A stretch of DNA of 45,301 nucleotides from Treponema sp. (GCA_031286095.1 JAITUY010000107.1:1-45301); one strand, 5' to 3'. Numbered from the stretch's first letter, positions 35,654 through 45,041 are shown. Notes: generated by a model from the letters alone, not told the origin. Numbers and translations: made by a program.

Positions 35654-38600
35654 ATGGACGTTTTTGGTATTTATGTTGAAAAAAAGGCTGAATTTGCGCA
35701 GGAGGCGGCTGACGTAGCAGGCGATTTGCGCCTTGCCTTTCAAATACAGATAGAAAAAGTAAGGATAATCAACCGCTATTTCGCGCAGGGAATTTCCCCG
35801 CAGGATTTTGAATCGGCGAAAAACACGATTTTCTCAGAACCGCCTGTCGATACCGTTTATGAACAGCCGCCCGATTTTGAAAGCGCGCGCGTTTTCGCCG
35901 TTGAATTCCTGCCGGGACAGTTTGATCAGCGCGCCGATTCCTGCGCCCAGTGTATATCGCTCGCCACGGGAAAAGAAAGACCGGTTGTTCATTCGTCAAA
36001 AATATACGCCCTTTACGGAAATATTACGGACGAACAGTTTAGCCGTATAAAATCATGGCTTATAAACCCTGTCGAAAGCAGGGAATCGTCTCTGGAAAAA
36101 CCGCGCACCCTGCTGATTGAATACGCCAAGCCCAATGAGGTCGCTGACATAAACGGATTTATCTCCCTTTCAAAATCCGCGCTTGATGAATTGCGCGTAA
36201 CAATGAACCTGGCTATGGATTCGCAGGATATTCTCTTTTGTCAGGATTATTTCCGCGACAGGGAAAAACGCGACCCAACCGTTACGGAAATCCGCGTTCT
36301 TGACACATACTGGTCAGACCACTGCAGGCATACGACGTTTTTAACGGAACTGGACGAAGTGGAAATTGAAGATTCCGCGTTACGTCAAAGTTATAAAAAT
36401 TACCTTGAAATAAAGGCTGATATTGGGCGGGGCGCAAGACCTGTAACGTTGATGGATATCGCCACTATCGGCGCAAAAGCGCTGAAAAAGCGCGGGCTTT
36501 TGCCGGATTTGGACGAATCCGAGGAAATTAACGCCTGTTCGGTAAAAATAAAAGTTGATGTTGACGGCGTTGAACAGGACTGGCTTTTGATGTTCAAAAA
36601 TGAAACCCACAACCACCCGACAGAAATTGAACCGTTCGGCGGGGCCGCAACTTGTCTTGGCGGCGCTATACGCGACCCGCTTTCAGGGCGCGCCTTTGTC
36701 TATCAGGCTATGCGCATAACGGGAGCCGCCGATCCGCTGGAAAGCGCGTCCCGCGCCTTGAGCGGCAAACTGCCGCAATGCAAAATCTGCAGAACTTCCG
36801 CGGCGGGCTACAGCTCTTACGGCAACCAGATAGGGCTTGCAACAGGCCACGTTCATGAAATTTATCACCCGGGCTATGCCGCCAAACGCATGGAGATAGG
36901 AGCAGTAATCGGGTCGGCGCGCGCTGAAAATGTTATACGCAAAACGCCGGAGGCCGGAGACGTTGTAATTCTTCTCGGCGGACGCACGGGACGGGACGGA
37001 ATCGGGGGGGCGACAGGTTCGTCAAAATCGCACACTTCCCTCTCTTTGGAAACATGCGGCGCGGATGTTCAAAAAGGAAACGCGCCGGAAGAGCGGAAAC
37101 TTCAAAGGCTTTTCCGCAATCCTGATGTAGCGCGGCTTATAAAACGCTGTAACGATTTCGGCGCGGGAGGGGTCAGCGTCTCAGTGGGGGAACTTGCGGA
37201 CGGTCTTTTGATCAATCTGGACAAAGTAACAAAAAAATATGAAGGGCTTGACGGCACGGAACTCGCGATCAGCGAAAGTCAGGAAAGAATGTCCGTTGTA
37301 ACAACAAAAAAAGACGCGCAAAAATTTATTGCCCTTGCCTCCGAAGAAAATCTTGAAGCGGTTGTAATTGCCGAAGTTACAAAAGAAAAACGCCTTGTAA
37401 TGAACTGGAACGGAAAAACAATAGTAAACCTTTCAAGGGAATTTCTTAACAGCAACGGGGCGGAAAAACACGCGAAAGCCCGTATCGCCGTAACGCGGTT
37501 TGTTCCTGAAAAAATTGAACCTGATGCTGATCGGCTGGAAGAATTTATCGGCGGCTTAAATATATGCTCCCAGAAAGGACTTACAGATCGTTTTGACTCA
37601 AGCATTGGGGCCGCTACCGTCATCGCGCCATACGGCGGGAAATACCAGCTTACGCCCGCGCAGGCAATGTCGGCGAAGATTCCCGTTCTTGACGGCGAGA
37701 CAAAAACCTGCTCCATTATGTCATGGGGTTTTGATCCTGAAATTTCGTCCGTAAGTCCGTACCACGGGGCGGTTTTTGCCGTCGTCTGGTCGCTTGCGAA
37801 AATTATTTCCGCGGGCGGAAGCAGACAGCGATGCTGGCTTTCTTTTCAGGAATATTTTGAAAAGTTACGCGATGATCCAGTCAGATGGGGCAAGCCCGTA
37901 TCGGCTCTGCTTGGCGCGCTTGACGCTCAGCTTGGACTTGAAATTTCCGCTATAGGCGGCAAGGATTCAATGTCCGGTTCTTTTACGCTGAATAACGGCG
38001 AAAACATCGACGTTCCGCCGACTCTCGTATCATTCGCCGTTTCCACCGCAAAGATTGGCAACATAGTAACGCCGGAATTCAAGCGCGCGGGAAACTATGT
38101 TTATCTTTACAAACCGCCGTGTCCCATTTTTGAAAAGGCGGATTTTGCCGCCCTTCGCGGATATTTTGACGCTGTAGAAAAATTAATTTCAGAGCGAAAG
38201 ATACTTTCAGCGTGGGCCGTCGGCTCGGGCGGCACTGCCGAGGCTATAGTAAAAATGTGCGCCGGAAACAGGATTGGCTTTAAGGCGGAACAGCCGCTTT
38301 TCTTAGAGTATGGTTTTGGCGGTTTTGTTTTTGAAACAGAGGCTCCGTTACAAACAGGCGAATTGTTGGGACGCACGGCGGACGAATACGCCATTAGTAC
38401 AAAAACTTTTAATATTTCACTTGACAAACTGCAAAGCAAATGGGAAAAAACGCTTGAGCCTGTTTATCCGTACAATATAAAACAGGAAGGAAAAACAGAA
38501 TCATTTTTTTACGGCAAAGGCGTAACAATTAAGGCAAAAGAACGTTACACAAAACCTAAGTTTATTATACCCGTCTTTCCCGGAACGAACAGCGAGTACG

Positions 38601-39349
38601 ACACGGCAAGGGCTATTGAAAAGGCGGGAGGTTCGGCTCAAATATTTATAATCCGCAACCTTACCCCTTCTTTAATCGCCGAAAGCGCACGCGCCTTTGA
38701 AAAAGCCGTCCGTTCGGCGCAGGGGCTGGTCATTCCGGGAGGGTTTTCAGGCGGCGATGAACCTGACGGCTCCGGCAAATTCATAACGGCTTTTATCAGA
38801 AATCCTGAAGTTTCCGATTCCGTCATGGAGCTTTTGCAAAAAAGAGACGGTCTTGTATGCGGCATTTGCAACGGGTTTCAGGCTCTTATAAAACTAGGTC
38901 TTGTTCCTTACGGTGAAATACGCGCCATGACACACGACTCCCCCACTCTGACATTTAACACAATCGGGCGGCATCAGGCGGTTCTTGTAAGAACAAAAGT
39001 ATGCTCGAACAAGTCGCCGTGGCTCTCCCATCTTGAACTTGGGGGAAGCTACATTGTTCCCGTATCGCACGGCGAGGGGCGCTTTATCGCAAGCGAGGAG
39101 CAGATTTGCCGTCTTGCCGAAAACGGACAGATAGCGACGCAGTATGTTGACATGGACGGCGCGCCTTCGCAGGACATACTTTTTAATCCAAACAATTCCA
39201 ACTTCGCGGTTGAAGGCATCACCTCGCCAGACGGCAGAGTTTTTGGCCGTATGGCGCACAACGAGCGATTTGACGACGGACTTTTCAGAAACATACCGGA
39301 AATAAGAAAGATGGACATATTCGCCGGAGCGGTGTGTTATTTCAGATAG
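35654..39349 (+). CDS. purL: PurL, single-chain phosphoribosylformylglycinamidine synthase
   Basis: Converts FGAR and glutamine to FGAM with ATP. The 1231-residue chain carries a PurS-like N-terminal domain (to about 160), a linker with DTYWSDHCRHTTF, two AIRS-type lobes (FKNETHNHPTEIEPFGGAAT and IGGKDSMSGSF among their motifs) and a C-terminal class I glutaminase (from about 975). The glutaminase has nucleophile Cys1072 in CGICNGFQAL and a His in PVSHGEGRF. The length and motifs fit the clostridial/spirochaetal single-chain type, not the three-part PurSQL. The ATG has no Shine-Dalgarno and sits close behind a -10 box. The gene is separate from the purE-D operon and flanked by repeats. Confidence 0.97.
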   Translation: MDVFGIYVEKKAEFAQEAADVAGDLRLAFQIQIEKVRIINRYFAQGISPQDFESAKNTIFSEPPVDTVYEQPPDFESARVFAVEFLPGQFDQRADSCAQCISLATGKERPVVHSSKIYALYGNITDEQFSRIKSWLINPVESRESSLEKPRTLLIEYAKPNEVADINGFISLSKSALDELRVTMNLAMDSQDILFCQDYFRDREKRDPTVTEIRVLDTYWSDHCRHTTFLTELDEVEIEDSALRQSYKNYLEIKADIGRGARPVTLMDIATIGAKALKKRGLLPDLDESEEINACSVKIKVDVDGVEQDWLLMFKNETHNHPTEIEPFGGAATCLGGAIRDPLSGRAFVYQAMRITGAADPLESASRALSGKLPQCKICRTSAAGYSSYGNQIGLATGHVHEIYHPGYAAKRMEIGAVIGSARAENVIRKTPEAGDVVILLGGRTGRDGIGGATGSSKSHTSLSLETCGADVQKGNAPEERKLQRLFRNPDVARLIKRCNDFGAGGVSVSVGELADGLLINLDKVTKKYEGLDGTELAISESQERMSVVTTKKDAQKFIALASEENLEAVVIAEVTKEKRLVMNWNGKTIVNLSREFLNSNGAEKHAKARIAVTRFVPEKIEPDADRLEEFIGGLNICSQKGLTDRFDSSIGAATVIAPYGGKYQLTPAQAMSAKIPVLDGETKTCSIMSWGFDPEISSVSPYHGAVFAVVWSLAKIISAGGSRQRCWLSFQEYFEKLRDDPVRWGKPVSALLGALDAQLGLEISAIGGKDSMSGSFTLNNGENIDVPPTLVSFAVSTAKIGNIVTPEFKRAGNYVYLYKPPCPIFEKADFAALRGYFDAVEKLISERKILSAWAVGSGGTAEAIVKMCAGNRIGFKAEQPLFLEYGFGGFVFETEAPLQTGELLGRTADEYAISTKTFNISLDKLQSKWEKTLEPVYPYNIKQEGKTESFFYGKGVTIKAKERYTKPKFIIPVFPGTNSEYDTARAIEKAGGSAQIFIIRNLTPSLIAESARAFEKAVRSAQGLVIPGGFSGGDEPDGSGKFITAFIRNPEVSDSVMELLQKRDGLVCGICNGFQALIKLGLVPYGEIRAMTHDSPTLTFNTIGRHQAVLVRTKVCSNKSPWLSHLELGGSYIVPVSHGEGRFIASEEQICRLAENGQIATQYVDMDGAPSQDILFNPNNSNFAVEGITSPDGRVFGRMAHNERFDDGLFRNIPEIRKMDIFAGAVCYFR

Positions 39350-39395
39350 ATTATTTTCAAATTTACTCAAAAACTGCAAATTTAGACGGGGCATA

Positions 39396-39567
39396 TAAAT
39401 ATTCTCACGCAGAGGATGCAGAGGCGCAAAGAGCTCTATAAGTAATGCATAAGTTAATCGCTGTTTTCATGCTTCTTCTTCTAAAGAGATAAGAAAAATT
39501 TATTGCAGACGCACAACAAGGTAATTAAGTCCAGTTCTCTGTGTTCTCCGCGGGCTTTGCATGATAA
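39396..39567. repeat. dispersed intergenic repeat, right flank of GNAT-purL
   Basis: Begins ataaatattctcacgcagag and ends ctccgcgggctttgcatgat. It is the closest relative of the copy at 34612-34777 and runs in the same direction, so the two copies form direct repeats around GNAT and purL. Confidence 0.88.
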
Positions 39568-39765
39568 ACTCGGCTTCCAGTACAGTACTACTACGGTTAT
39601 TCTAAAACGGTCGGAACTTACAGGATCAATGGAGGTAACATAATATTAGGCGGCGAATGGCTAACAGGCGATTCCGAAGGCGCTCAATTTGTTATGTCTG
39701 GTAATTTTTCCAGTGAAACCATTGAGATTACGGACACCGGTTACTGGGAAGGTTTTGGGGGATAA
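39568..39765 (+). pseudogene. remnant of a coding sequence, start missing
   Basis: A 65-codon open stretch without a start codon runs to a TAA at 39763-39765. It encodes a beta-rich segment (VGTYRINGGNIILGGEW, then AQFVMSGNFSSETIEITDTG). It is cut at its 5' side exactly where the repeat at 39396-39567 ends and stops two bases before the second repeat. It looks like the C-terminal end of a lost exported or lipocalin-like protein. I cannot name the family. Confidence 0.5.
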
Positions 39766-39767
39766 AG

Positions 39768-39826
39768 ATATTGGACTTGTTCGACAACCCGGTTGGTTGT
39801 CTCACAAGTCTTGCAGTTTTTCAGGC
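39768..39826 (+). repeat. second repeat type, copy 2
   Basis: atattggacttgttcgacaa, then cccggttggttgtctcacaa, then gtcttgcag. It is an inverted copy of the element at 34838-34895. Confidence 0.85.
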
Positions 39827-39858
39827 TAAAGCCTTACAAAACTGCATTTTTTATATGA

Positions 39859-39890
39859 AGTTGTTCAGAAACTGAAGTTTCCGAACAACT
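39859..39890. other. near-perfect hairpin next to the second repeat
   Basis: agttgttcagaaact pairs with agtttccgaacaact with one mismatch. It may be the end of the same mobile-like element or a terminator between the convergent purL and purH. From 39891 to 40008 no gene is visible; an open stretch there without a start (about 39893-40008) has no recognisable product. Confidence 0.5.
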
Positions 39891-40008
39891 CTATTCAACA
39901 AAGCGACACAACCGTGGTACACAAAACCTTGACGTATGGCGCGGTGGATATTACAAACAGATTTTATATTCCTGCGGCGATTTCCTTTTGCGCTTTTTAC
40001 AAATAACC

Positions 40009-41619
40009 TCAATGCTTGAAATGCCTTGTGCCTGTGAAGACCATCGCTATGCCGTGTTTGTCGCAGGCCTCAATTGATAATTTGTCGTTCATGGAGCCGC
40101 CGGGCTGGATTATCGCTTTAACTCCTGCTTCGGCGGCGGCTTCCACTATGTCGGGGAACGGGAAAAAAGCGTCTGACGCAAGCACTCTCGCGGGCTCGCT
40201 GTCTTTCCACGGGTGATCTGTTTTTAACACGCCCGCGCTCCTTTCAAGGGATTGCATTGCCGGCCAGATGCGGTTCACCTGTCCGCCGCCTATGCCTGTA
40301 GCGGACTGCTCTTTCACTATCATAATGGCGTTCGATTTGACGTAAGTTACCGCCCTCATTCCAAAAATCATGTCGGGAATGTCGCGGGCGGCCGGAGGCG
40401 TCTTTGTTACCACTTCCCACTTTTCCAACAGCCTGCGGTCGCTCTGCTGTACCAAAAGACCGCCGTCAACCGCGATATATTCATGGGTTTCCTGAGGGGA
40501 CTTTTTCAGTTTTAAAATACGCAGGTTCTTTTTCTTTTTTAAAATCTCAAGCGCGTCTTCGTCAAAATCAGGAGCCGCAACAATCTCCAAAAATAACTCG
40601 CCAAGTTTCTCCGCGACTGCGGAATCTACTGCGGTGTTACAAGCGACTATGCCGCCATATATCGAAACAGGGTCGCAGGCGAATGTTTTGCTGTACGCTT
40701 CAATTAGCGTGTCCCCAAGCGAAATTCCGCACGGGGTGTTGTGTTTTATTGCGGTACAACACGCTTTTACAGTGTCGTTAACCGCAGGAACAAACAGGTT
40801 AACATCTTTTGCCCCTGCCGGCTGGGTTCCATCGGCGTTTAGACCAAAAGCGCAGGCCGCTTTCCACGCAAGATCAAGGTCTCTTATATTGTTGTACCCA
40901 AGTTCCTTACCGTGCAGTTGTTCCATGCCTTTTAAGACCCCGGCGCTGTCCGTGTGCAGGTATAGCGCGGCGGACTGGTGTCCGTTCTCCCCGTAGCGCA
41001 GAAGTTGACCCTTCTCCAGAGAAAGAGGCAGATACTTGGGATATTCGTCTTCCAAAAGATAACGCGCTATCGCCGCGTCGTAGGCGGAGGTTAAATCAAA
41101 AACCTTTCCGGCAAGCTGTTTTCTAAGTTCCTGCGGAACATTACCCGCTTTCAGCCCTTCAATTACCTGCGGATAATCGGCTGGGTCGGTAAGAACGATT
41201 ACGTCCCGGAAGTTTTTTGCCGAGGAACGGAGCATGGACGGTCCGCCGATATCGATAAATTCGATCGTATCCTGCATGGAAAGCCCCGCCTGCACTTTCT
41301 CAAAAAATGGATAAAGATTGACGCAGACAAGATCGATATATCCGATATTCAGGTCTTTAAGCGTATCTACATGGGTTTGAATGTCCCTGCGGGCAAGAAT
41401 TCCAGCGTGAATAGCCGGATGCAGGGTCTTTACACGCCCGTCAAGACATTCGGGAAAGCCTGTAACGGCCGAAACATCGGTAACCGGAATTTTATTTTCC
41501 TGCAAATACTTGGATGTTCCGCCTGTGGAAAGTATTTCCCACCCCGAACCCGTCAAAAATTCAGCCAGTTCAAGAATACCGTCTTTATAAAATACGCTGA
41601 CAAGCGCCCGTTTTTTCAT
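40009..41619 (-). CDS. purH: PurH, AICAR transformylase / IMP cyclohydrolase
   Basis: Catalyses the last two steps to IMP. The 536 residues combine an MGS-like cyclohydrolase domain at the N-terminus (KKRALVSVFYKDGILELAEF, STGGTSKYL, GRVKTLHP) and the formyltransferase domain (RYGENGHQSAALY, AIKHNTPCGISLG, and a C-terminal IQPGGSMNDKLSIEACDKHG). I choose the ATG at 41619 because the strong Shine-Dalgarno gaggaggggg is seven bases upstream; the frame reaching 41655 crosses the promoter. It lies convergent to purL and downstream of tRNA-Leu. Confidence 0.97.
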   Translation of the reverse strand: MKKRALVSVFYKDGILELAEFLTGSGWEILSTGGTSKYLQENKIPVTDVSAVTGFPECLDGRVKTLHPAIHAGILARRDIQTHVDTLKDLNIGYIDLVCVNLYPFFEKVQAGLSMQDTIEFIDIGGPSMLRSSAKNFRDVIVLTDPADYPQVIEGLKAGNVPQELRKQLAGKVFDLTSAYDAAIARYLLEDEYPKYLPLSLEKGQLLRYGENGHQSAALYLHTDSAGVLKGMEQLHGKELGYNNIRDLDLAWKAACAFGLNADGTQPAGAKDVNLFVPAVNDTVKACCTAIKHNTPCGISLGDTLIEAYSKTFACDPVSIYGGIVACNTAVDSAVAEKLGELFLEIVAAPDFDEDALEILKKKKNLRILKLKKSPQETHEYIAVDGGLLVQQSDRRLLEKWEVVTKTPPAARDIPDMIFGMRAVTYVKSNAIMIVKEQSATGIGGGQVNRIWPAMQSLERSAGVLKTDHPWKDSEPARVLASDAFFPFPDIVEAAAEAGVKAIIQPGGSMNDKLSIEACDKHGIAMVFTGTRHFKH

Positions 41620-41645
41620 TGTTTCCCCCTCCTCTAACCCGCTTG

Positions 41646-41654
41646 AGTCTACCA
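41646..41654 (-). promoter_or_regulatory. extended -10 promoter of purH
   Basis: The minus strand reads TGGTAGACT. The predicted start, about 41639, gives a 20-base leader that contains the full Shine-Dalgarno, unlike scpA and purL. Confidence 0.5.
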
Positions 41655-41781
41655 TTAAAAATAAAAACTTTTAAATTATTTCCCTTTTTATTTCGCCGCG
41701 CCGTAAAATAATGGCTGTTTATGAGATTCTGCATATGGCAGAACGGCAAACGGCAAAACAGCTAAAATGTCATTATCAAGG

Positions 41782-41824
41782 CAATAAGCGCATTTGACCA
41801 CTTTGTGTTCAAATGCGTTTATTG
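41782..41824 (-). terminator. hairpin at the 3' end of tRNA-Leu
   Basis: caataagcgcatttga at 41782-41797 pairs with tcaaatgcgtttattg at 41809-41824, with one mismatch, across an 11-base loop. The stem includes the last two bases of the tRNA. There is no T-run after it, so it may guide 3' processing or end the transcript. Confidence 0.5.
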
Positions 41825-41904
41825 CGGCCTAGAAGACTTGAACTTCCATGCCTCTCGGCACCAGCACCTCAAGCTGGCGTGTCTACCAGTTCCACCAAGG
41901 CCGC
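41823..41904 (-). tRNA. tRNA-Leu (anticodon GAG)
   Basis: An 82-base class II tRNA. The acceptor GCGGCCT pairs with AGGCCGC plus discriminator A, the anticodon stem CCAGC/GCTGG encloses TTGAGGT (anticodon GAG), the variable arm is TGCCGAGAGGCAT, and the T loop is TTCAAGT. CCA is not encoded. Confidence 0.96.
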
Positions 41905-42008
41905 AAATTTTTCCGGGTTAAGTCCCCAAAAAATGCATTTTTTATAAGAAAATCAGCAACTTCAAGTTCTAATTTTCTCTCTTACTTTTTTAACAGAAAC
42001 TTAAAGGT

Positions 42009-42044
42009 TTGTCAATATTATTTTTCCAATGCCGATTATATAAG
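42009..42044 (+). promoter_or_regulatory. promoter of the ankyrin gene
   Basis: TTGTCA at 42009-42014 is one mismatch from the -35 consensus. A TA-rich block, gattatataag, at 42034-42044 supplies the -10. It ends one base before the ATG at 42046, so the transcript would start at or very near the start codon. Confidence 0.5.
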
Positions 42045-42045
42045 T

Positions 42046-44862
42046 ATGAAAAAGGCATTTTTTTTCCATGCGCTAATCAGCGTTTTTGTCGTCGTATTAC
42101 TTCTGGCTTTTGCCGGTTGTAAGAGTACCCCAAAAGAGACTGAAGAAGCAGTCGAAGCCGAAGAACCCGGCAAATTAAGCGGTATCTGGCTGTTACTGCA
42201 AAAAGGGGACAGTAAGGCAAAGGATTACTTTGTCGGCGAATTTGAAGTGAACGCAAGAGACCCCGAAGGCAAGACTCCCCTTCACTATGCCGCCGAAAGG
42301 GGCGATTCCAAGCTTGCCGCTTTTTTCATTGCGCATGGCGCTAATGTAAACGCCGTAGACGATTCAAATCAAACCCCGTTGGGAATAAGCGTGGAAAAAG
42401 GAGACGCTAAAATTGCCGAACTGCTGGTCAGCGCAAAGGCGGACATTTTTTTACCGATCAAGGGAAACACAAACGCGGCAAAAATCGCATTTTCCAAAAA
42501 TGGCTCCGTTCTTAGATCAATTATAAATCCCTTTACAGTCGAAGCGGCCGATAAAGACGGTAAAACTATTCTTCATCTTGCCAGTATCGAAGGCAATGTT
42601 CTTGCGGCGCATGACATACTTGGGATAACGTCTTCCGGCGCGATTGTAAATAAAAAAGACAAGGCTCAAAAGAACGCGCTGGATTACGCGCTTGCAAGAC
42701 CGGACTCAAGGGATCACATGGAAATTGCAGAAAGGCTGATACTGGCCGGCGGAAATTCCGAAGACCCTAAATTTTATTACCTCGCGCCTGCCGTGCGCAG
42801 TAACAATTACAATATCCGCCGTAGCGATGGTCTCGCGCCGATTCATTACGCGGTAAGCGAGAACTATCAGGGGCTTATCAATTTTCTTCTTGAAAAAAAA
42901 GTTGACATCAACATAAAGACTTCTTCCGGCTCTACTCCTCTGCATTCAGCGGCGAGAATAGGGAATATTCAATTAATGACTATGCTTCTTGATCTTGGGG
43001 CGGATCCTAACGCCGTTGACGCAAAGGGCAACGCTCCAATTCATGTAGGAATTCCCGCAAACGTTCACAATGAAGCGATAAACCTTCTTCTTGAAATGAA
43101 AGCCAATCCCAATCTTAGGGACGAACACGGCGACACTCCGCTTCATATTGTTATTATTTTAAACCGTCCTGTCGAGCTTGTTCAAACTCTGCTCGGCGGC
43201 GGCAGTGATGTTTTTATAAGGAACATTCAGGGTAAAACTCCCTTGTATATCGCCATAGAGGAAAAAAGAAAAGAGGTTATTCCGCTTTTATTAACTTACG
43301 GCTCCGAGATTTTTGCGGCGGATAATACCGGGGTAACGCCTTTTGCGCTCGCCGTCCGAGACGGGGAAGAAATTTTTGACATGCTTGTTACCGAAGATAC
43401 CGTAAACCAAAGAGACGGCGCGGGAAATACCATGCTTCATTCCGTAGTAAAAAACAAGGGGATTCCGCGTCATATTGGCGTAATTCTTGATAAACGCGCC
43501 ATTGTAGACGCGAGAAACAGGGATGGAGACACCGCCCTTCATATCGCGGTAAGAATGAATCTGCGCGAAGACGGTGAATTTTTAATCTCCCGCGGGGCAA
43601 ATATATTTTCGGCTAACGCCGCAGGAGACAGCCCGTTGTACAACGCGCTTACTTCACCTGGAGGAATACGCTACTGGATAGTAAACCCCAATACGGTCAA
43701 CGCGAAGGACGGTTTGGGAAACAATATGCTTCATTATGCGGCGGGCTGGAAACTGGATAAAGCTATTCCCGGTATTATTCAAAGGGGCGTGCCTGTTGAA
43801 TCGGCAAACGCGACCGGCGAGACTCCCCTTTTTATGGCTGTAAAAGCAAACAGTCCTTCTACAATAAAGGCTCTGCTTGACAATCGCGCTAACATTAAAG
43901 CGACAGACAGTCAGGGGTACAATCTCCTGCATTCTGCAGTCAGGTGGAACGCGGTTGACGCCGCGTCTTTCCTTATCGCAAACGGCATTGATATTGACGC
44001 GCACACGTTAAGCGGAGACACTGCCCTTCATATTGCCGTAAGTCTGGGGCTAACGGATATTTATTCCCTGCTTATAAGCAAGGGAGCTAATCTTGAAGTC
44101 CGCAATATAGACGGCAATACTCCTTTTATGGAAGCCGTAAGAACAGGCTTAATGCCCATCATAGAAAAACTTGCATCTAACGGAGCAGACCCGAACACAA
44201 GGAATATCAGGGGCGACACGCCTCTTCATATCGCGGTAACTATGGAAAGGCAGGATATTGTAACCCAGCTTTTGCGTATGAGGGCTAACATTCACGCGCG
44301 CAATACATTGAACAAGACTCCTTTTCAGCTTGCGCTTGGAGTATCGCCGCAAATGACTTCCGTTCTTTTGACAAAGGACAGGGTCAGCGCCCCTGATGAT
44401 ATTGGTAATTCAGTTCTTCATATCGCGTTAAGGGAAAGATCGTCAACGGAAATTATAAAAGCAATAATTAACCGCGGCGGAAGAATTAACGCCGTTGATA
44501 ATAACGGAAAAACCCCTTTAAGAATCGCCGTAGATTTAGGCTTACTGGAACAAGCAAAACTGCTTGCGGACGCCGGGGCAGACCCTTTCCTTACCGCTGT
44601 TGACAACAAAAGCCCCGCGGAAATCGCGTTTACAAAAGGCGAACCCTGCATAAGGGCGCTTTTTTCCGGCAAGGCGATAAACGCAAAGGACAATTCTTCA
44701 AATACTATACTCCATCACGCGGCAAGATTCGGAACTCCGCAGATTATTTCTACTCTGCTGGAGTTGGGGGCGAATAAAAATATCAGAAATATTTCGTACG
44801 AAGCTCCGGCTGATATAGCGATCAGGTGGAACAAAACGGAAAACGCGGAACTTTTAAGGTAG
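42046..44862 (+). CDS. large ankyrin-repeat lipoprotein
   Basis: A 938-residue protein. I choose the ATG at 42046, where a signal peptide begins (MKKAFFFHALISVFVVVLLL) and ends in a lipobox with Cys25 (AFAGCKS); the longer frame from 41848 crosses the tRNA-Leu gene. After a short Glu-rich linker, nearly the whole protein is ankyrin repeats, roughly 25 of them (for example GKTPLHYAAERGDSKLAAFF, GDTALHIAVSLGLTDIYSLL). Shortened repeats carrying VNxxDGxGNxxLH recur at about every third repeat. Ankyrin arrays bind proteins; the lipid anchor places it in the periplasm or on the surface. No enzymatic domain is seen. The start lacks a Shine-Dalgarno. Confidence 0.93.
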   Translation: MKKAFFFHALISVFVVVLLLAFAGCKSTPKETEEAVEAEEPGKLSGIWLLLQKGDSKAKDYFVGEFEVNARDPEGKTPLHYAAERGDSKLAAFFIAHGANVNAVDDSNQTPLGISVEKGDAKIAELLVSAKADIFLPIKGNTNAAKIAFSKNGSVLRSIINPFTVEAADKDGKTILHLASIEGNVLAAHDILGITSSGAIVNKKDKAQKNALDYALARPDSRDHMEIAERLILAGGNSEDPKFYYLAPAVRSNNYNIRRSDGLAPIHYAVSENYQGLINFLLEKKVDINIKTSSGSTPLHSAARIGNIQLMTMLLDLGADPNAVDAKGNAPIHVGIPANVHNEAINLLLEMKANPNLRDEHGDTPLHIVIILNRPVELVQTLLGGGSDVFIRNIQGKTPLYIAIEEKRKEVIPLLLTYGSEIFAADNTGVTPFALAVRDGEEIFDMLVTEDTVNQRDGAGNTMLHSVVKNKGIPRHIGVILDKRAIVDARNRDGDTALHIAVRMNLREDGEFLISRGANIFSANAAGDSPLYNALTSPGGIRYWIVNPNTVNAKDGLGNNMLHYAAGWKLDKAIPGIIQRGVPVESANATGETPLFMAVKANSPSTIKALLDNRANIKATDSQGYNLLHSAVRWNAVDAASFLIANGIDIDAHTLSGDTALHIAVSLGLTDIYSLLISKGANLEVRNIDGNTPFMEAVRTGLMPIIEKLASNGADPNTRNIRGDTPLHIAVTMERQDIVTQLLRMRANIHARNTLNKTPFQLALGVSPQMTSVLLTKDRVSAPDDIGNSVLHIALRERSSTEIIKAIINRGGRINAVDNNGKTPLRIAVDLGLLEQAKLLADAGADPFLTAVDNKSPAEIAFTKGEPCIRALFSGKAINAKDNSSNTILHHAARFGTPQIISTLLELGANKNIRNISYEAPADIAIRWNKTENAELLR

Positions 44863-44925
44863 GGGGATTTTGCCGTAAACCGCATAATTTTGGTTAGCTA
44901 GGTTTGCGGTATAAAACCCGTATCA

Positions 44926-44954
44926 TTGACCAATGGCGGAATTTAAGATACTCT
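44926..44954 (+). promoter_or_regulatory. promoter of tRNA-Arg
   Basis: TTGACC at 44926-44931, a 17-base spacer and TACTCT at 44949-44954. The predicted start, about 44961, is seven bases before the tRNA. Confidence 0.5.
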
Positions 44955-44967
44955 ATTCATTACAGCG

Positions 44968-45041
<74 letters not shown>

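Noticed and set aside
41848-42045. 66-residue N-terminal extension of the ankyrin protein
   Set aside because: It would be translated across the tRNA-Leu gene and would bury the clear signal peptide and lipobox.
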